Source: Acaudatibacter sp963835495 | GTDB lineage: Bacteria > Pseudomonadota > Alphaproteobacteria > Caulobacterales > Caulobacteraceae | Direction of reading: 5' to 3' | Assembly (NCBI GenBank): GCA_963835495.1 | Contig: CAWIFQ010000003.1 | Coordinates: 1,240,001 to 1,304,000, forward strand | DNA: 64,000 bases | Part shown: positions 27,375-35,350 of the stretch, in pieces | How the letters are laid out: the number at the start of each line of letters is the position of its first letter | How positions within the stretch are numbered: position 1 is the stretch's first letter | The notes under the pieces: generated by a model | What the model was told of the DNA's origin: nothing | Databases searched by the model: none | The model's input: the letters and a program-made list of their open reading frames with translations, nothing else | Position numbers and translations under genes: made by a program

Positions 27375-28509
27375 CTACGCGTCCGCCATCGCGCGGCGGC
27401 GCGCCTGGTGACGGGCGAAGATTTCGGTCCAGGCCTCGCCGCAGCGGGCCCAGTCGGCGGCGGTGGTCGCCCAGCCGCCGCTGACGCGGATGGCGCAGGG
27501 CGCGAGGTCGGGGCGGCCCATCGCCTCGATCACCTGGCTCGGCTTGACCTTGCCGGACGAACAGGCCGCGCCGGCGCTGACCATCACGCCGGCGAGGTCC
27601 AGCCCCATCACCTGCAGCTCGGCGGCAAACCCTGGCGCGGCGAAGCACAGCGTCTGCGGCAGCCGCGGCGCGCCGTCGCCGAGCACCTCAGCGCCCGCGG
27701 ACTTCAACTCTGCGGCCAGTTCATTCGCGCCAGGCGGCCTGCGCGTCCATGGCCGGAAACGTTTCCAGCGCCGCGACGGCCGCCGCGCCGAAGCCGGCGA
27801 TGCCGGGGACGTTCTCGGTGCCCGCCCGCCGGCCGCGTTCCTGGCCGCCGCCGTGCAACCGCCGCGACAGCATCGCCCGAGTCCCAGCGATCAGGGCGCC
27901 GACGCCCTGCGGTCCGCCGAGCTTGTGCGCCGACAGCGCCAGCGTGTCCGCGCCCAGCGCGCCAAAGTCGATCTCGATCTTGCCCGCCGCCTGCACCGCA
28001 TCGACGTGCAGCCAGGCCGCCGGCCTCCCGCACCAGCTGGGCGGCCGCCTCGACCGGCTGGATCACGCCGGTCTCGTTGTTGGCCAGCATCAGGCAGACC
28101 AGCGCGCGAGGCGTCCGCCGCAGGCTGTTCGCCAGCCAGCCCAGGTCGGCGACGCCGCGGCCGTCGACCGGCCAGATATCCAGCGGCAGGCCCGCGGCGC
28201 GGGCGGTCTCCAGCACCGCGTCGTGGTCGGTCGCGCCGACGATAATCCGCTCGCACGCCCGCCTGCCCGGCGCTCTCGATCGCCAGCGCGTTGGCCTCGG
28301 TGCCGCCGCTGACGAAGACCACGCTCTCCGGCTTGGCGCCGACCAGCCGCGGCGACATCGGCGCGCGCGCCTTCGACGATGGCCCGCGCCGCGCGTCCCG
28401 CCGCATGCACCGACGACGGGTTGCCGCCGATCTCCAGAGCGCGCGCCACCGCGGCCGCCGCTTCAGGGCGCACCTTGGCGGTCGCGTTGTAGTCGAGATA
28501 GACGCTCAA
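27375..28509 (-). CDS. NifS/IscS-like cysteine desulfurase, frame broken four times
   Basis: All parts of a group I cysteine desulfurase of about 376 residues are present, but in five successive reading frames. They are SVYLDYNATAKVRPEAA, VVFVSGGTEANALAIES, LETARAAGLPLDIWPV with LANNETGVIQPVEAA, LALSAHKLGGPQGVGALI (PLP Lys), and VSAGAACSSGKVKPS (active Cys). Breaks lie near 28348, 28253, 28015 and 27725, and each is mended by removing a single base. The start is TTG 28509, overlapping the end of iscR; the end is 9 bases before sufB. It is either a pseudogene or, more likely, a heavily miscalled stretch. With sufS it would be the operon's second desulfurase. Confidence 0.78.
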
Positions 28510-28942
28510 GCGGCCGCCTCCGACTGGCGCGCCGCAGCTTGCCGCTGGCCACGTCGGCGAGCGACACGCTGGCCAGATAGTCGCGCAGATGCCGCCCGGT
28601 CTCTTCCCACAGGTCGTGGGTCAGGCAGCGGGCGCCGTCCTTCATGCAGCCGGTCTTGCCGCCGCCACAGCGGATGGCGCGCAAAGGCTCGTCGACGGCG
28701 ATCACCACGTCGGCGACCGTCGTCTCGGCCGCCGGCCGCGCCAGCCGGTAGCCGCCGCCTGGACCGCGGTGGGAGGTGACGATGCCGCGGCGGCGCAGAC
28801 GTGCGAAGAGCTGCTCCAGGTAGGCCTGGGAAATCTGCTGGCGGTCGGCGATCTCGGCCACGGATACGGCGCGATCGCCGCCTCGTCCGGCGAGATCGGT
28901 CATCGCCATTACGGCGTAGCGTCCTTTGGTCGAAAGTTGCAT
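28463..28942 (-). CDS. iscR: Rrf2-family Fe-S regulator IscR
   Basis: IscR is a [2Fe-2S]-sensing repressor of Fe-S assembly operons. The 159-residue protein has the winged HTH at the N-terminus (MQLSTKGRYAVMAMTDLA, then QQISQAYLEQLFARLRRRG). The three cluster cysteines are in RCGGGKTGCMKDGARC, followed by LTHDLWEE, matching the IscR layout. The last 15 residues read across the start of the nifS-like gene and may be altered by a base error there. It heads the suf operon and probably represses it when clusters are plentiful. Confidence 0.92.
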   Translation of the reverse strand: MQLSTKGRYAVMAMTDLAGRGGDRAVSVAEIADRQQISQAYLEQLFARLRRRGIVTSHRGPGGGYRLARPAAETTVADVVIAVDEPLRAIRCGGGKTGCMKDGARCLTHDLWEETGRHLRDYLASVSLADVASGKLRRASRRRPLERLSRLQRDRQGAP

Positions 28943-29114
28943 CTGACCGTCCGCCGCTATTTTCTCGCTATTTCCGAACCGCTTTTGCTAAAAGCCGCCG
29001 CCCTCGCCCGAAGACGACTTTGGGGACGGGGCCTTGCAATGCGCCCTCCCGGGGGCATGTAGGAAAACCTAGCGCCGTGGTCAACTATTCCGCCGCGCCT
29101 ATCTGAAGGATGTC
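28943..29114. promoter_or_regulatory. Divergent control region of the suf operon and hydrolase gene
   Basis: This 172-base region holds two inverted repeats: GCTTTT-GCT-AAAAGC at 28981-28995, 39 bases from the iscR start, and TAGG-AAAA-CCTA at 29060-29071. Either could be an operator for IscR or an iron regulator. Neither closely matches the IscR or Irr consensus I know, so the assignment is open. Promoters for both directions must lie here. Confidence 0.45.
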
Positions 29115-29765
29115 ATGCCCGAGTTGGTTCTCACCGGCGCCGCCGGCCGGATCGAAGCCCAATATTCGCCGCGCAAGGAAGAGACTGCGCCGATCGCGCT
29201 GATCCTGCACCCGCACCCGAAGGCGGGCGGCCACATGAACAATCCGGTCGCCGTGCAGCTGTTCCACCTGTTCATGAAGCGCGGCTTCTCGGTGATGCGG
29301 TTCAACTTCCGCGGCGTGGGCCGCAGCCAGGGCGAGTTCGACAGCGGCATCGGCGAGCTGGCCGACGCAGCGACGGCGCTGGACTGGCTGCAGTCGACCA
29401 ACCCCACCGCCTCCCAGTGCTGGGTCGCCGGCTACAGCTTCGGCGCCTGGATCGGCATGCAGCTCTTGATGCGCCGGCCCGAGACCGACGGCTTCATCTC
29501 GGTCTCGCCGCCGACCAACACCTACGACTTCTCGTTCCTGGCCCCCTGCCCCGCTTCGGGCCTGATCCTGCACGGCTCGGCCGACACCATCACCCAGCCG
29601 ATCGAAGTCGAGCGGGTGGTCTCCAAGCTGCGCACCCAGAAGGGCATCGTCATCGACTACGACCTGGTCGAGGGCGCCGGCCACTTCTGGCAGAACCAGC
29701 TGCCGGAAGTGGAGAAGCGCGTCGGCGCCTACCTCGACCGCCGCCTGGCGGCCGAACCGGCCTAA
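29115..29765 (+). CDS. Alpha/beta hydrolase (COG2945-like)
   Basis: This 216-residue serine hydrolase has ALILHPHPKAGGHMNNPVA, a long H-P-H-P loop typical of the group, then RFNFRGVGRSQGEFD and the nucleophile elbow VAGYSFGAWIG. GLILHGSADTITQP carries the acid, and VEGAGHFWQNQ the catalytic His. It is cytoplasmic by sequence; the substrate is unknown. It is transcribed divergently from iscR and overlaps the 3' end of anmK by 4 bases. Confidence 0.85.
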   Translation: MPELVLTGAAGRIEAQYSPRKEETAPIALILHPHPKAGGHMNNPVAVQLFHLFMKRGFSVMRFNFRGVGRSQGEFDSGIGELADAATALDWLQSTNPTASQCWVAGYSFGAWIGMQLLMRRPETDGFISVSPPTNTYDFSFLAPCPASGLILHGSADTITQPIEVERVVSKLRTQKGIVIDYDLVEGAGHFWQNQLPEVEKRVGAYLDRRLAAEPA

Positions 29766-30872
29766 GGCATCACGATCCGGCCGCCGGTCATCGGCGCCGG
29801 GACTCCGGTCGTGCCGGGGAACGAGATCGGCAGGCCCAGCATCGATCGCGCGGCCAGATAGGCGAAGGCCTCGGCCTCGATCGAATCGCCGCGCCAATCC
29901 GCTTCCTCCGCCGTAAGGATCGGCAGCGCGACCCGCTCGCGGATGGCGTCCATCAGGGCGGGGTTCAGGCGGCCGCCGCCGCAGACCACCAGCCGCAGCG
30001 GGATCTCCGAACAGGACTGAAGGCCCCGCCAGACCGCTTCTGCGGCAAACGCGGTCAGCGTAGCGGCGGCGTCTTCGAGCGACAGGCTGACCACGCGATT
30101 CAGCGGGAAGTCGAACCGGTCGAGCGACTTCGGGCCGCGGATCCGGAAGTACGGATGATCCAGGTACGCGCTCAGCACCCGCTCGTTTGCCTGCCCGGCG
30201 CGAGCCAGCGCGCCGTCTTCGTCGAAACGGCGCTCGGTCCTTTCCTGCACCAGCAGGTCGATCATGCCGTTGGCTGGACCGGTGTCGAACGCCTCCAGTT
30301 CGCCGTCCGAGCGCACCAGCGTCACGTTGGCGACCCCGCCCAGGTTGAGCACCGCCGTCGGGGTGTGCAGGCCCGAAAAGCGGACCAGCGCCGCGTGATA
30401 GACCGGGGCCAGCGGCGCGCCCTGCCCGCCCGCGGCGACGTCGTCCGAGCGCAGGTCGTAGATGGTGGGCACGCCGAGACCCCGCGCCACCGCCGCCGGC
30501 GTCGATCAGCTGGATCGTCTGGCCAGCCTCGCGATCCGGTCCCGGCGGCGCATGCAGCACAGTCTGTCCCTGCAGCCCGATCACCTCGAGATCGCCCGGC
30601 AGGATGCGGTTTTCCCGCATGAACGCGTCGCCCGCCGCGACGTGCTCGGCGGCGATCGCCGCCGCCGCGGGCGCGAAGCTGGCGGGGATCGGATCGCCAG
30701 GCTTCAGCCGCAGGGCGTCGGCGATGGCGTGCTCGACCAGCGCCCGCACCGCCGGATCGAGCTTCTTCTCGCCGGCGGGGCCGAGTCCGGTGATTTCCTC
30801 ACCGTCGGTCTCCAGCACCGCCATGTCGACGGCGTCGAGCGAGGTGCCGGTCATGAAACCGAGGACGCGCAT
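29762..30872 (-). CDS. anmK: Anhydro-N-acetylmuramic acid kinase, frame split by an apparent one-base insertion
   Basis: AnmK opens and phosphorylates anhydro-MurNAc, giving MurNAc-6-phosphate in peptidoglycan recycling. The N-terminal part has RVLGFMTGTSLDAVDMAV, VIGLQGQTVLHAPPG and AGQTIQLIDA. One extra base near 30498, in a GCCGCCGGC run, then shifts the frame to ARGLGVPTIYDLRSDDVAAGG, AVLNLGGVANVTL, AFDTGPANGMIDLL and LVVCGGGRLNPALMDAI. The repaired protein is about 369 residues, normal for AnmK. I chose ATG 30872 over 30890 because MRVLGFMTGTS matches the family start. It is divergent from tyrS. Confidence 0.88.
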
Positions 30873-31072
30873 GGCTGGCTTGACTGCCATAGGCCAGGCG
30901 CTGTAGCCAGCGCGCCGATGACCGACCGCGCCAGCCTTCGCCGCCGCTACTACCGCTCGCCCAACTAGCGAGCGGCCGGTTCATCACGCCCCGCCGCCAA
31001 TAGAGGTCGGCGTCGGGCTCTTGCCAAGAGACGGTCTCCGGCCGAAAGCCAGCCTTAAGGAGCTCCGTCCCA

Positions 31073-32341
31073 ATGCCCGCCGACGAACCGTTCAAGCCGA
31101 AGTCCGACTTCCTGCGCGTGATGCAGGAACGCGGCTATCTGCACCAGATCACCGACGCCGACGCGCTTGACGCGGCGCTGCGAGCGGGCGTCGTGACGGC
31201 CTACGTCGGCTACGACTGCACCGCCGACTCCCTGCACATCGGTCATCTGATCTCGATCATGATGCTGCGCTGGTTCCAGCGCGCCGGTCACCGTCCGATC
31301 ACCCTGATGGGCGGCGGGACGACCAAGGTCGGCGATCCCACCGACAAGGACCAGCAGCGCCCGCTGCTGACCGACGCGGTGATCAACGCCAACCTGGCCA
31401 GCATAAAGGGGACGTTCCAGAAGTTCCTGACCTTCGGCGAAGCGCCCTCGGACGCCATCATGGTCAACAACGCCGATTGGCTGGAGAAGCTCGGCTATGT
31501 CGAGTTCCTGCGCGAGTTCGGCGTCCACTTCACCATCAACCGCATGCTGGCGTTCGACTCGGTGAAGCTGCGGCTCGAGCGCGAGCAGCCGCTCAGCTTC
31601 CTCGAGTTCAACTACATGCTGATGCAGGCGACCGACTACAGGGAGCTCGGCCAGCGCTACGGCTGCACGCTGCAGATGGGCGGGTCCGACCAGTGGGGCA
31701 ACATCATCAACGGCGTCGAGCTCAACCGGCGCATGGACGGCCGCCAGGTGTTCGGCCTGACTACGCCGCTGCTGGCGACCGCGTCCGGCGAGAAGATGGG
31801 CAAGACGGTGGGCGGGGCGGTCTGGCTCAACGCCGACCGGCTGAGCCCGTACGACTACTGGCAGATGTGGCGCAACACCGAGGACGCCGACGTCAGCAAA
31901 TTCCTGAAGCTGTTCACCGAGCTGCCGCTGGACGAGATCGCCAAGCTGGCGGCGCTCGGCGGCGCGGAGATCAACGAGGCCAAGAAGGTGCTGGCGAACG
32001 AGGCGACCACCCTGCTCCACGGCCATGCGGCCGCCGAAGCAGCGGCGGCCGCCGCCAGGGCCGCGTTCGAGGAGGGCCGGCTGTCGGAAGACCTACCGAC
32101 CATCGAGGTCTCGCGCGCCCAGTTCGAGGCCGGCGTGGCGCTGGCGACGGTGGCCGCCGACGCGGGCCTGGCTTCGTCCCGGTCGGAGGCGCGCCGACTG
32201 GCCCAGGGGGGCGGCCTGCGGGTCAACGACGCGGTCGAGACCGACGGCCAGCGAACCTTGACCTTGCGCGACCTCAACGCGGATGGGGTGGTCAAGCTGG
32301 CCGCAGGCCGTAAGAAGATCGTGCTGATCAAAGCGGTCTGA
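31073..32341 (+). CDS. tyrS: Tyrosyl-tRNA synthetase
   Basis: TyrRS charges tRNA-Tyr. The 422-residue protein has the class I HIGH motif in SLHIGHLISIMML and the tyrosine-binding LEFNYMLMQATDY. It carries GGSDQWGNIINGVEL, the KMSKS-like loop SGEKMGKTVGG, and a C-terminal S4 domain (ARRLAQGGGLRVNDAVE). Length fits the bacterial TyrRS. It starts at ATG 31073, about 200 bases from the divergent anmK. Confidence 0.96.
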   Translation: MPADEPFKPKSDFLRVMQERGYLHQITDADALDAALRAGVVTAYVGYDCTADSLHIGHLISIMMLRWFQRAGHRPITLMGGGTTKVGDPTDKDQQRPLLTDAVINANLASIKGTFQKFLTFGEAPSDAIMVNNADWLEKLGYVEFLREFGVHFTINRMLAFDSVKLRLEREQPLSFLEFNYMLMQATDYRELGQRYGCTLQMGGSDQWGNIINGVELNRRMDGRQVFGLTTPLLATASGEKMGKTVGGAVWLNADRLSPYDYWQMWRNTEDADVSKFLKLFTELPLDEIAKLAALGGAEINEAKKVLANEATTLLHGHAAAEAAAAAARAAFEEGRLSEDLPTIEVSRAQFEAGVALATVAADAGLASSRSEARRLAQGGGLRVNDAVETDGQRTLTLRDLNADGVVKLAAGRKKIVLIKAV

Positions 32342-32365
32342 GGGGTAGGCGCCCACCCCTCCCTC

Positions 32366-32485
32366 GGTCATAGCCGGGCGTAAGTCCCGGCTATCCATGC
32401 ACACCGGACCGACCGTGGCCGCGCCCGGCGCGGCCACCCCGAGGTTTCGCGTTCTTGGATCGCCGGGACTTACCCGGCGATGACC
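32366..32485. repeat. REP-like palindromic pair after tyrS
   Basis: GGTCATAGCCGGGCGTAAGTCCCGGC at its left end and its near-complement GCCGGGACTTACCCGGCGATGACC at its right end flank about 70 bases that include a GGCCGCGCCCGGCGCGGCC hairpin. Each end can also form its own small stem. It lies between the convergent tyrS and GIY-YIG genes. The form (two inverted REP-like hairpins) resembles dispersed intergenic repeats; a genome-wide count would test this. Confidence 0.6.
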
Positions 32486-32501
32486 GTAGACTTGGCGTCA
32501 G

Positions 32502-32867
32502 TTAGAGAAACACGCGCGGGTAGAGATCCTCCCACTCTGGATTCTCCCGCTCGATCAGGTTGATCTTCCAATCCCGCTTGTACTTCTTGATCGCTTTCTC
32601 GCGCTGGATCGCGAACGTGATGATGTCGTGTTGCTCGTACCAGACGAGCCGTTTCACGCTGTACTGCTTCGTGAACCCGTCCAGCGTCCCCTCGCGGTGT
32701 TGCGCAATCCGCACCGGCAACTCGCTCGTCACGCCGACATACAGCGTGCCATGACGATGGCTCGCCAGCATGTAGACCGCGATGAAGCCTTTGTCCCTCC
32801 GACATTCGGCGACCCTAGCGCCAGATCGCTGCGCCCTGGTAGATGGCTTCGAACGCAAGGAAGCCAC
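32502..32867 (-). CDS. GIY-YIG domain protein
   Basis: This 121-residue protein has a small GIY-YIG nuclease domain: AVYMLASHRHGTLYVGVTSEL, with V-Y-M-L and L-Y-V-G for the GIY/YIG strands. LPVRIAQHREG carries the catalytic Arg, and VWYEQHDIITFAIQREKAIKKY carries the conserved Glu. It matches the short YhbQ/endonuclease-like family common in alphaproteobacteria, whose role is unclear. The first 27 residues precede the domain and the start is uncertain. The start codon lies only 3 bases from the divergent bcp start. Confidence 0.8.
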   Translation of the reverse strand: MASLRSKPSTRAQRSGARVAECRRDKGFIAVYMLASHRHGTLYVGVTSELPVRIAQHREGTLDGFTKQYSVKRLVWYEQHDIITFAIQREKAIKKYKRDWKINLIERENPEWEDLYPRVFL

Positions 32868-32870
32868 CCG

Positions 32871-33341
32871 ATGACCCTCTCCGCCGGCGACAAAGCGCCC
32901 GACTTCGATTTGCCCACCGCCGACGGCCGCGTGTCACTCGGCGGCCTGAAGGGCAAGACCGTGGTGCTCTACTTCTACCCGAAGGACGACACCTCGGGCT
33001 GCACGGCGGAGGCGCAGGGGTTCACCGCGGCGGCGGGCGACTTCGCCAAGGCGAGCGCGGTGGTGGTCGGCGTTTCCAAGGACTCGGCGGCCAGCCACGG
33101 CAAGTTCAAGGCCAAATACGACCTGGCCGTCACGCTCGGCTCGGCCAAGGACGACGACATCGTCGAGCGCTATGGCGCATGGGTCGAGAAAAGCATGTAT
33201 GGCCGCAAGTACATGGGCATCGACCGCTCCACCTTCCTGATCGGCAAGGACGGCGTCATCCGCCGCATCTGGCGCAAGGTAAAGGTGCCGGGCCACGTCG
33301 CCGAGGTGCTGGAGGCGGCGAAGGCCACGGCCTCGGCTTGA
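32871..33341 (+). CDS. bcp: Thioredoxin-dependent peroxiredoxin (Bcp/PrxQ family)
   Basis: This 156-residue enzyme reduces peroxides. It has KAPDFDLPTADG, VLYFYPKDDTSGCTAEAQGF with the peroxidatic Cys, and DRSTFLIGKDGVIRRIW. In most Bcp proteins a resolving Cys sits five residues after the first; here that position is Gln (C-T-A-E-A-Q), so it should act as a 1-Cys or atypical type. ATG 32871 follows AAGGAA. Confidence 0.9.
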   Translation: MTLSAGDKAPDFDLPTADGRVSLGGLKGKTVVLYFYPKDDTSGCTAEAQGFTAAAGDFAKASAVVVGVSKDSAASHGKFKAKYDLAVTLGSAKDDDIVERYGAWVEKSMYGRKYMGIDRSTFLIGKDGVIRRIWRKVKVPGHVAEVLEAAKATASA

Positions 33342-33621
33342 GCAGAGTCGCAATCCGAGCCGAGGCGAAACGTCGCGCGGCCCTGGACGGTCTCGCCAGT
33401 CGTGACAAGTGCAAAGCGCTGGCGTCAGTCTTTCGCACCAGCAACCCTGCCGCGATTATTTCCCGCCGGCAGATGAATACGCGTGCGAGGCGGTGGCCAA
33501 CTTGTGTTGGAAATGCGGCGCCTTGGCCGCGGACCCTGAAGCGACGCAAGGTGGGTTGCAACGCCACTTCAGATGAGCGCATATCGCGCAGCCGTCGGAC
33601 TTTCGAGGGGCCCCGGAAGCC

Positions 33622-34785
33622 ATGAGCCTACGACGCTTCGCGCGCCTTGCGCTTTGGCTGGAAGAGCTGTTTCCGGAACGCCACATTTATCTGCGCTCGG
33701 GCGGCGAGATGCGCGGGTTTGTCCTGTCGACCGACCGGCAACTTCTGATCGCCGCCGGCGTCGCGGCCGCCGCGCTCTGGATGGGCGTCACCACGGCCGC
33801 CACGGTGGTGTCGATCCTGGCGCCGTCCAAGGGCGACCAGGAGGTCGCCAAGACCGAGGCGCGCTACGAGCGCTGGATCGCCGACCGGGACGCGCGCCTT
33901 TCCAGCGCCGTCGCCCAGCTGAGCGCCAGCGGCGGCTCCTACCAGGACCTCGCCAACACGGTCGAGAAGCGCCACGCCGCCCTGGCCCTGCTGCTCACGG
34001 ACCTCAGGGGCGCGCCCGGCGCGGCGCAGGCGCTGATGCCGGCGCTTGCCGTGGCCAGCCCCGCACAGGCCTCCCCTGCGCAACGCATCCAGACCGTGCA
34101 GCAGGACCAGGATCGGCTGATCGACGCGGCCGAGGTGTTCGCCAAGAACCGCGCCGACCGGTTGAAGCTGGCGTTCCGCCTCGCCGGCCTGGATCCGGCC
34201 GCCTACACCGGCGCGGGCGACGGCCTCGGCGGCCCGCTGATCGACGGCAAGGATCCCAGGGCGCTGGCCGCGGTGCTGGATGTCGACGAGGATTTCGCCG
34301 GCCGGCTGCAGCACGCCGTCTCCGACCTCTCCGACATGCAGACGCTGTCGTCGTCCGAGACAGCCATCCCGCTCGCGCACCCGACCGGCCCGGCTGTCCG
34401 CGAAACCAGCGGCTTCGGCGCCAGGTCGGACCCGTTCAGCGGCGAGCCGGCCTATCACCCCGGCCAGGACTTCGCCGGCGCCTACGGCAGCGCGATCTAT
34501 GTCACCGCGCCCGGCGTGGTGTCGTTCGCGGGTGAGCGCAACGGCTACGGCAATACGGTCGAAGTCGACCACGGCCACGGGTTCAAGACCCGATATGGCC
34601 ATCTTTCCGCGATCTCTGTCGTCGTGGGCCAACAAGTCGCCGTCGGTCAGAGGATCGGCGCGATGGGGTCCACCGGACGTTCAACCGGCACGCACCTGCA
34701 CTACGAAGTGTGGGTTAACGGCCGCCCCGAAAACCCCCTCCGCTTCGTAAAGGCCGGTGACTATGTTCAGCAAACCAAATTCTAG
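33622..34785 (+). CDS. M23 (LytM) family peptidase, membrane-anchored
   Basis: This 387-residue protein has an N-terminal membrane segment (LLIAAGVAAAALWMGVTTAATVV) and a helical middle region. The C-terminal LytM domain (about 260-375) has zinc ligands in YHPGQDF and THLHYEV, with GYGNTVEVDHGHGFKTRYGHLS between. It probably cleaves peptidoglycan cross-links in the periplasm. It overlaps the bactofilin start. M23-bactofilin pairs are known to shape the cell in other bacteria, which suggests a role in local wall growth (inference). Confidence 0.9.
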   Translation: MSLRRFARLALWLEELFPERHIYLRSGGEMRGFVLSTDRQLLIAAGVAAAALWMGVTTAATVVSILAPSKGDQEVAKTEARYERWIADRDARLSSAVAQLSASGGSYQDLANTVEKRHAALALLLTDLRGAPGAAQALMPALAVASPAQASPAQRIQTVQQDQDRLIDAAEVFAKNRADRLKLAFRLAGLDPAAYTGAGDGLGGPLIDGKDPRALAAVLDVDEDFAGRLQHAVSDLSDMQTLSSSETAIPLAHPTGPAVRETSGFGARSDPFSGEPAYHPGQDFAGAYGSAIYVTAPGVVSFAGERNGYGNTVEVDHGHGFKTRYGHLSAISVVVGQQVAVGQRIGAMGSTGRSTGTHLHYEVWVNGRPENPLRFVKAGDYVQQTKF

Positions 34786-35299
34786 CACCCCGCAACCCGG
34801 CACGCCGGCGACCCCGGGCGCGACGCCCACGCCGCAACCGACGGCCGCGCCAACGCCCGCGCCGACCATGGCCGCGCCCACGCCGGAGCCGGCGCGTCCC
34901 GCGCCCCGACCGCCGAAAGGCTCGTCGATCATCGGCGGCGACATGGTGCTGGAGGGCGACATCTCCGGCGGCGGCGAGATCCAGGTCGAAGGCACGATCA
35001 AGGGCGATGTCCGCGTCGAGCACGTCACCGTCGGCGACGGCGGCGCGGTCGAAGGCGGCATCTACGCCGAGATCGTCGAGGTCCGCGGCAAGGTCTCCGG
35101 TTCGATCACCGCCAAGCAGGTCCGTCTCTACGGCGCCTGCCATGTGGACGGCGACATCACCCACGAGCAGTTGGCGATGGAGACGGGGGCCTTCTTCCAG
35201 GGCCGCAGTCTGCGTCTGCAACGTCCGACGACCGCGGCCGCGACCGCCGCGGCCGCCCCGCCCAAGCCGGAACCCGTCGGCGCCGCGCGATTCCGCTAA
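34763..35299 (+). CDS. Bactofilin
   Basis: Bactofilins polymerise without nucleotide into cytoskeletal filaments, and in Caulobacter they place stalk wall synthesis. The 178-residue protein has a Pro/Ala/Thr-rich N-terminal tail (about 50 residues), then the beta-helix core from SSIIGGDMVLEGDISGGGE through VEGTIKGDVRVEHVTVGDGG and VRGKVSGSITAKQVRLYG to HVDGDITHEQLAMETG. The C-terminal tail is Ala/Pro-rich; one base near 35290 could shift it to a longer end at 35342. I chose ATG 34763 over GTG 34757. Both overlap the M23 gene. Confidence 0.92.
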   Translation: MFSKPNSSTPQPGTPATPGATPTPQPTAAPTPAPTMAAPTPEPARPAPRPPKGSSIIGGDMVLEGDISGGGEIQVEGTIKGDVRVEHVTVGDGGAVEGGIYAEIVEVRGKVSGSITAKQVRLYGACHVDGDITHEQLAMETGAFFQGRSLRLQRPTTAAATAAAAPPKPEPVGAARFR

Positions 35300-35350
35300 C
35301 GGCGCTGCGAGCAAGCCCTCGGCTCCCGCGGCCCAGGCCTAGACCGGCGG

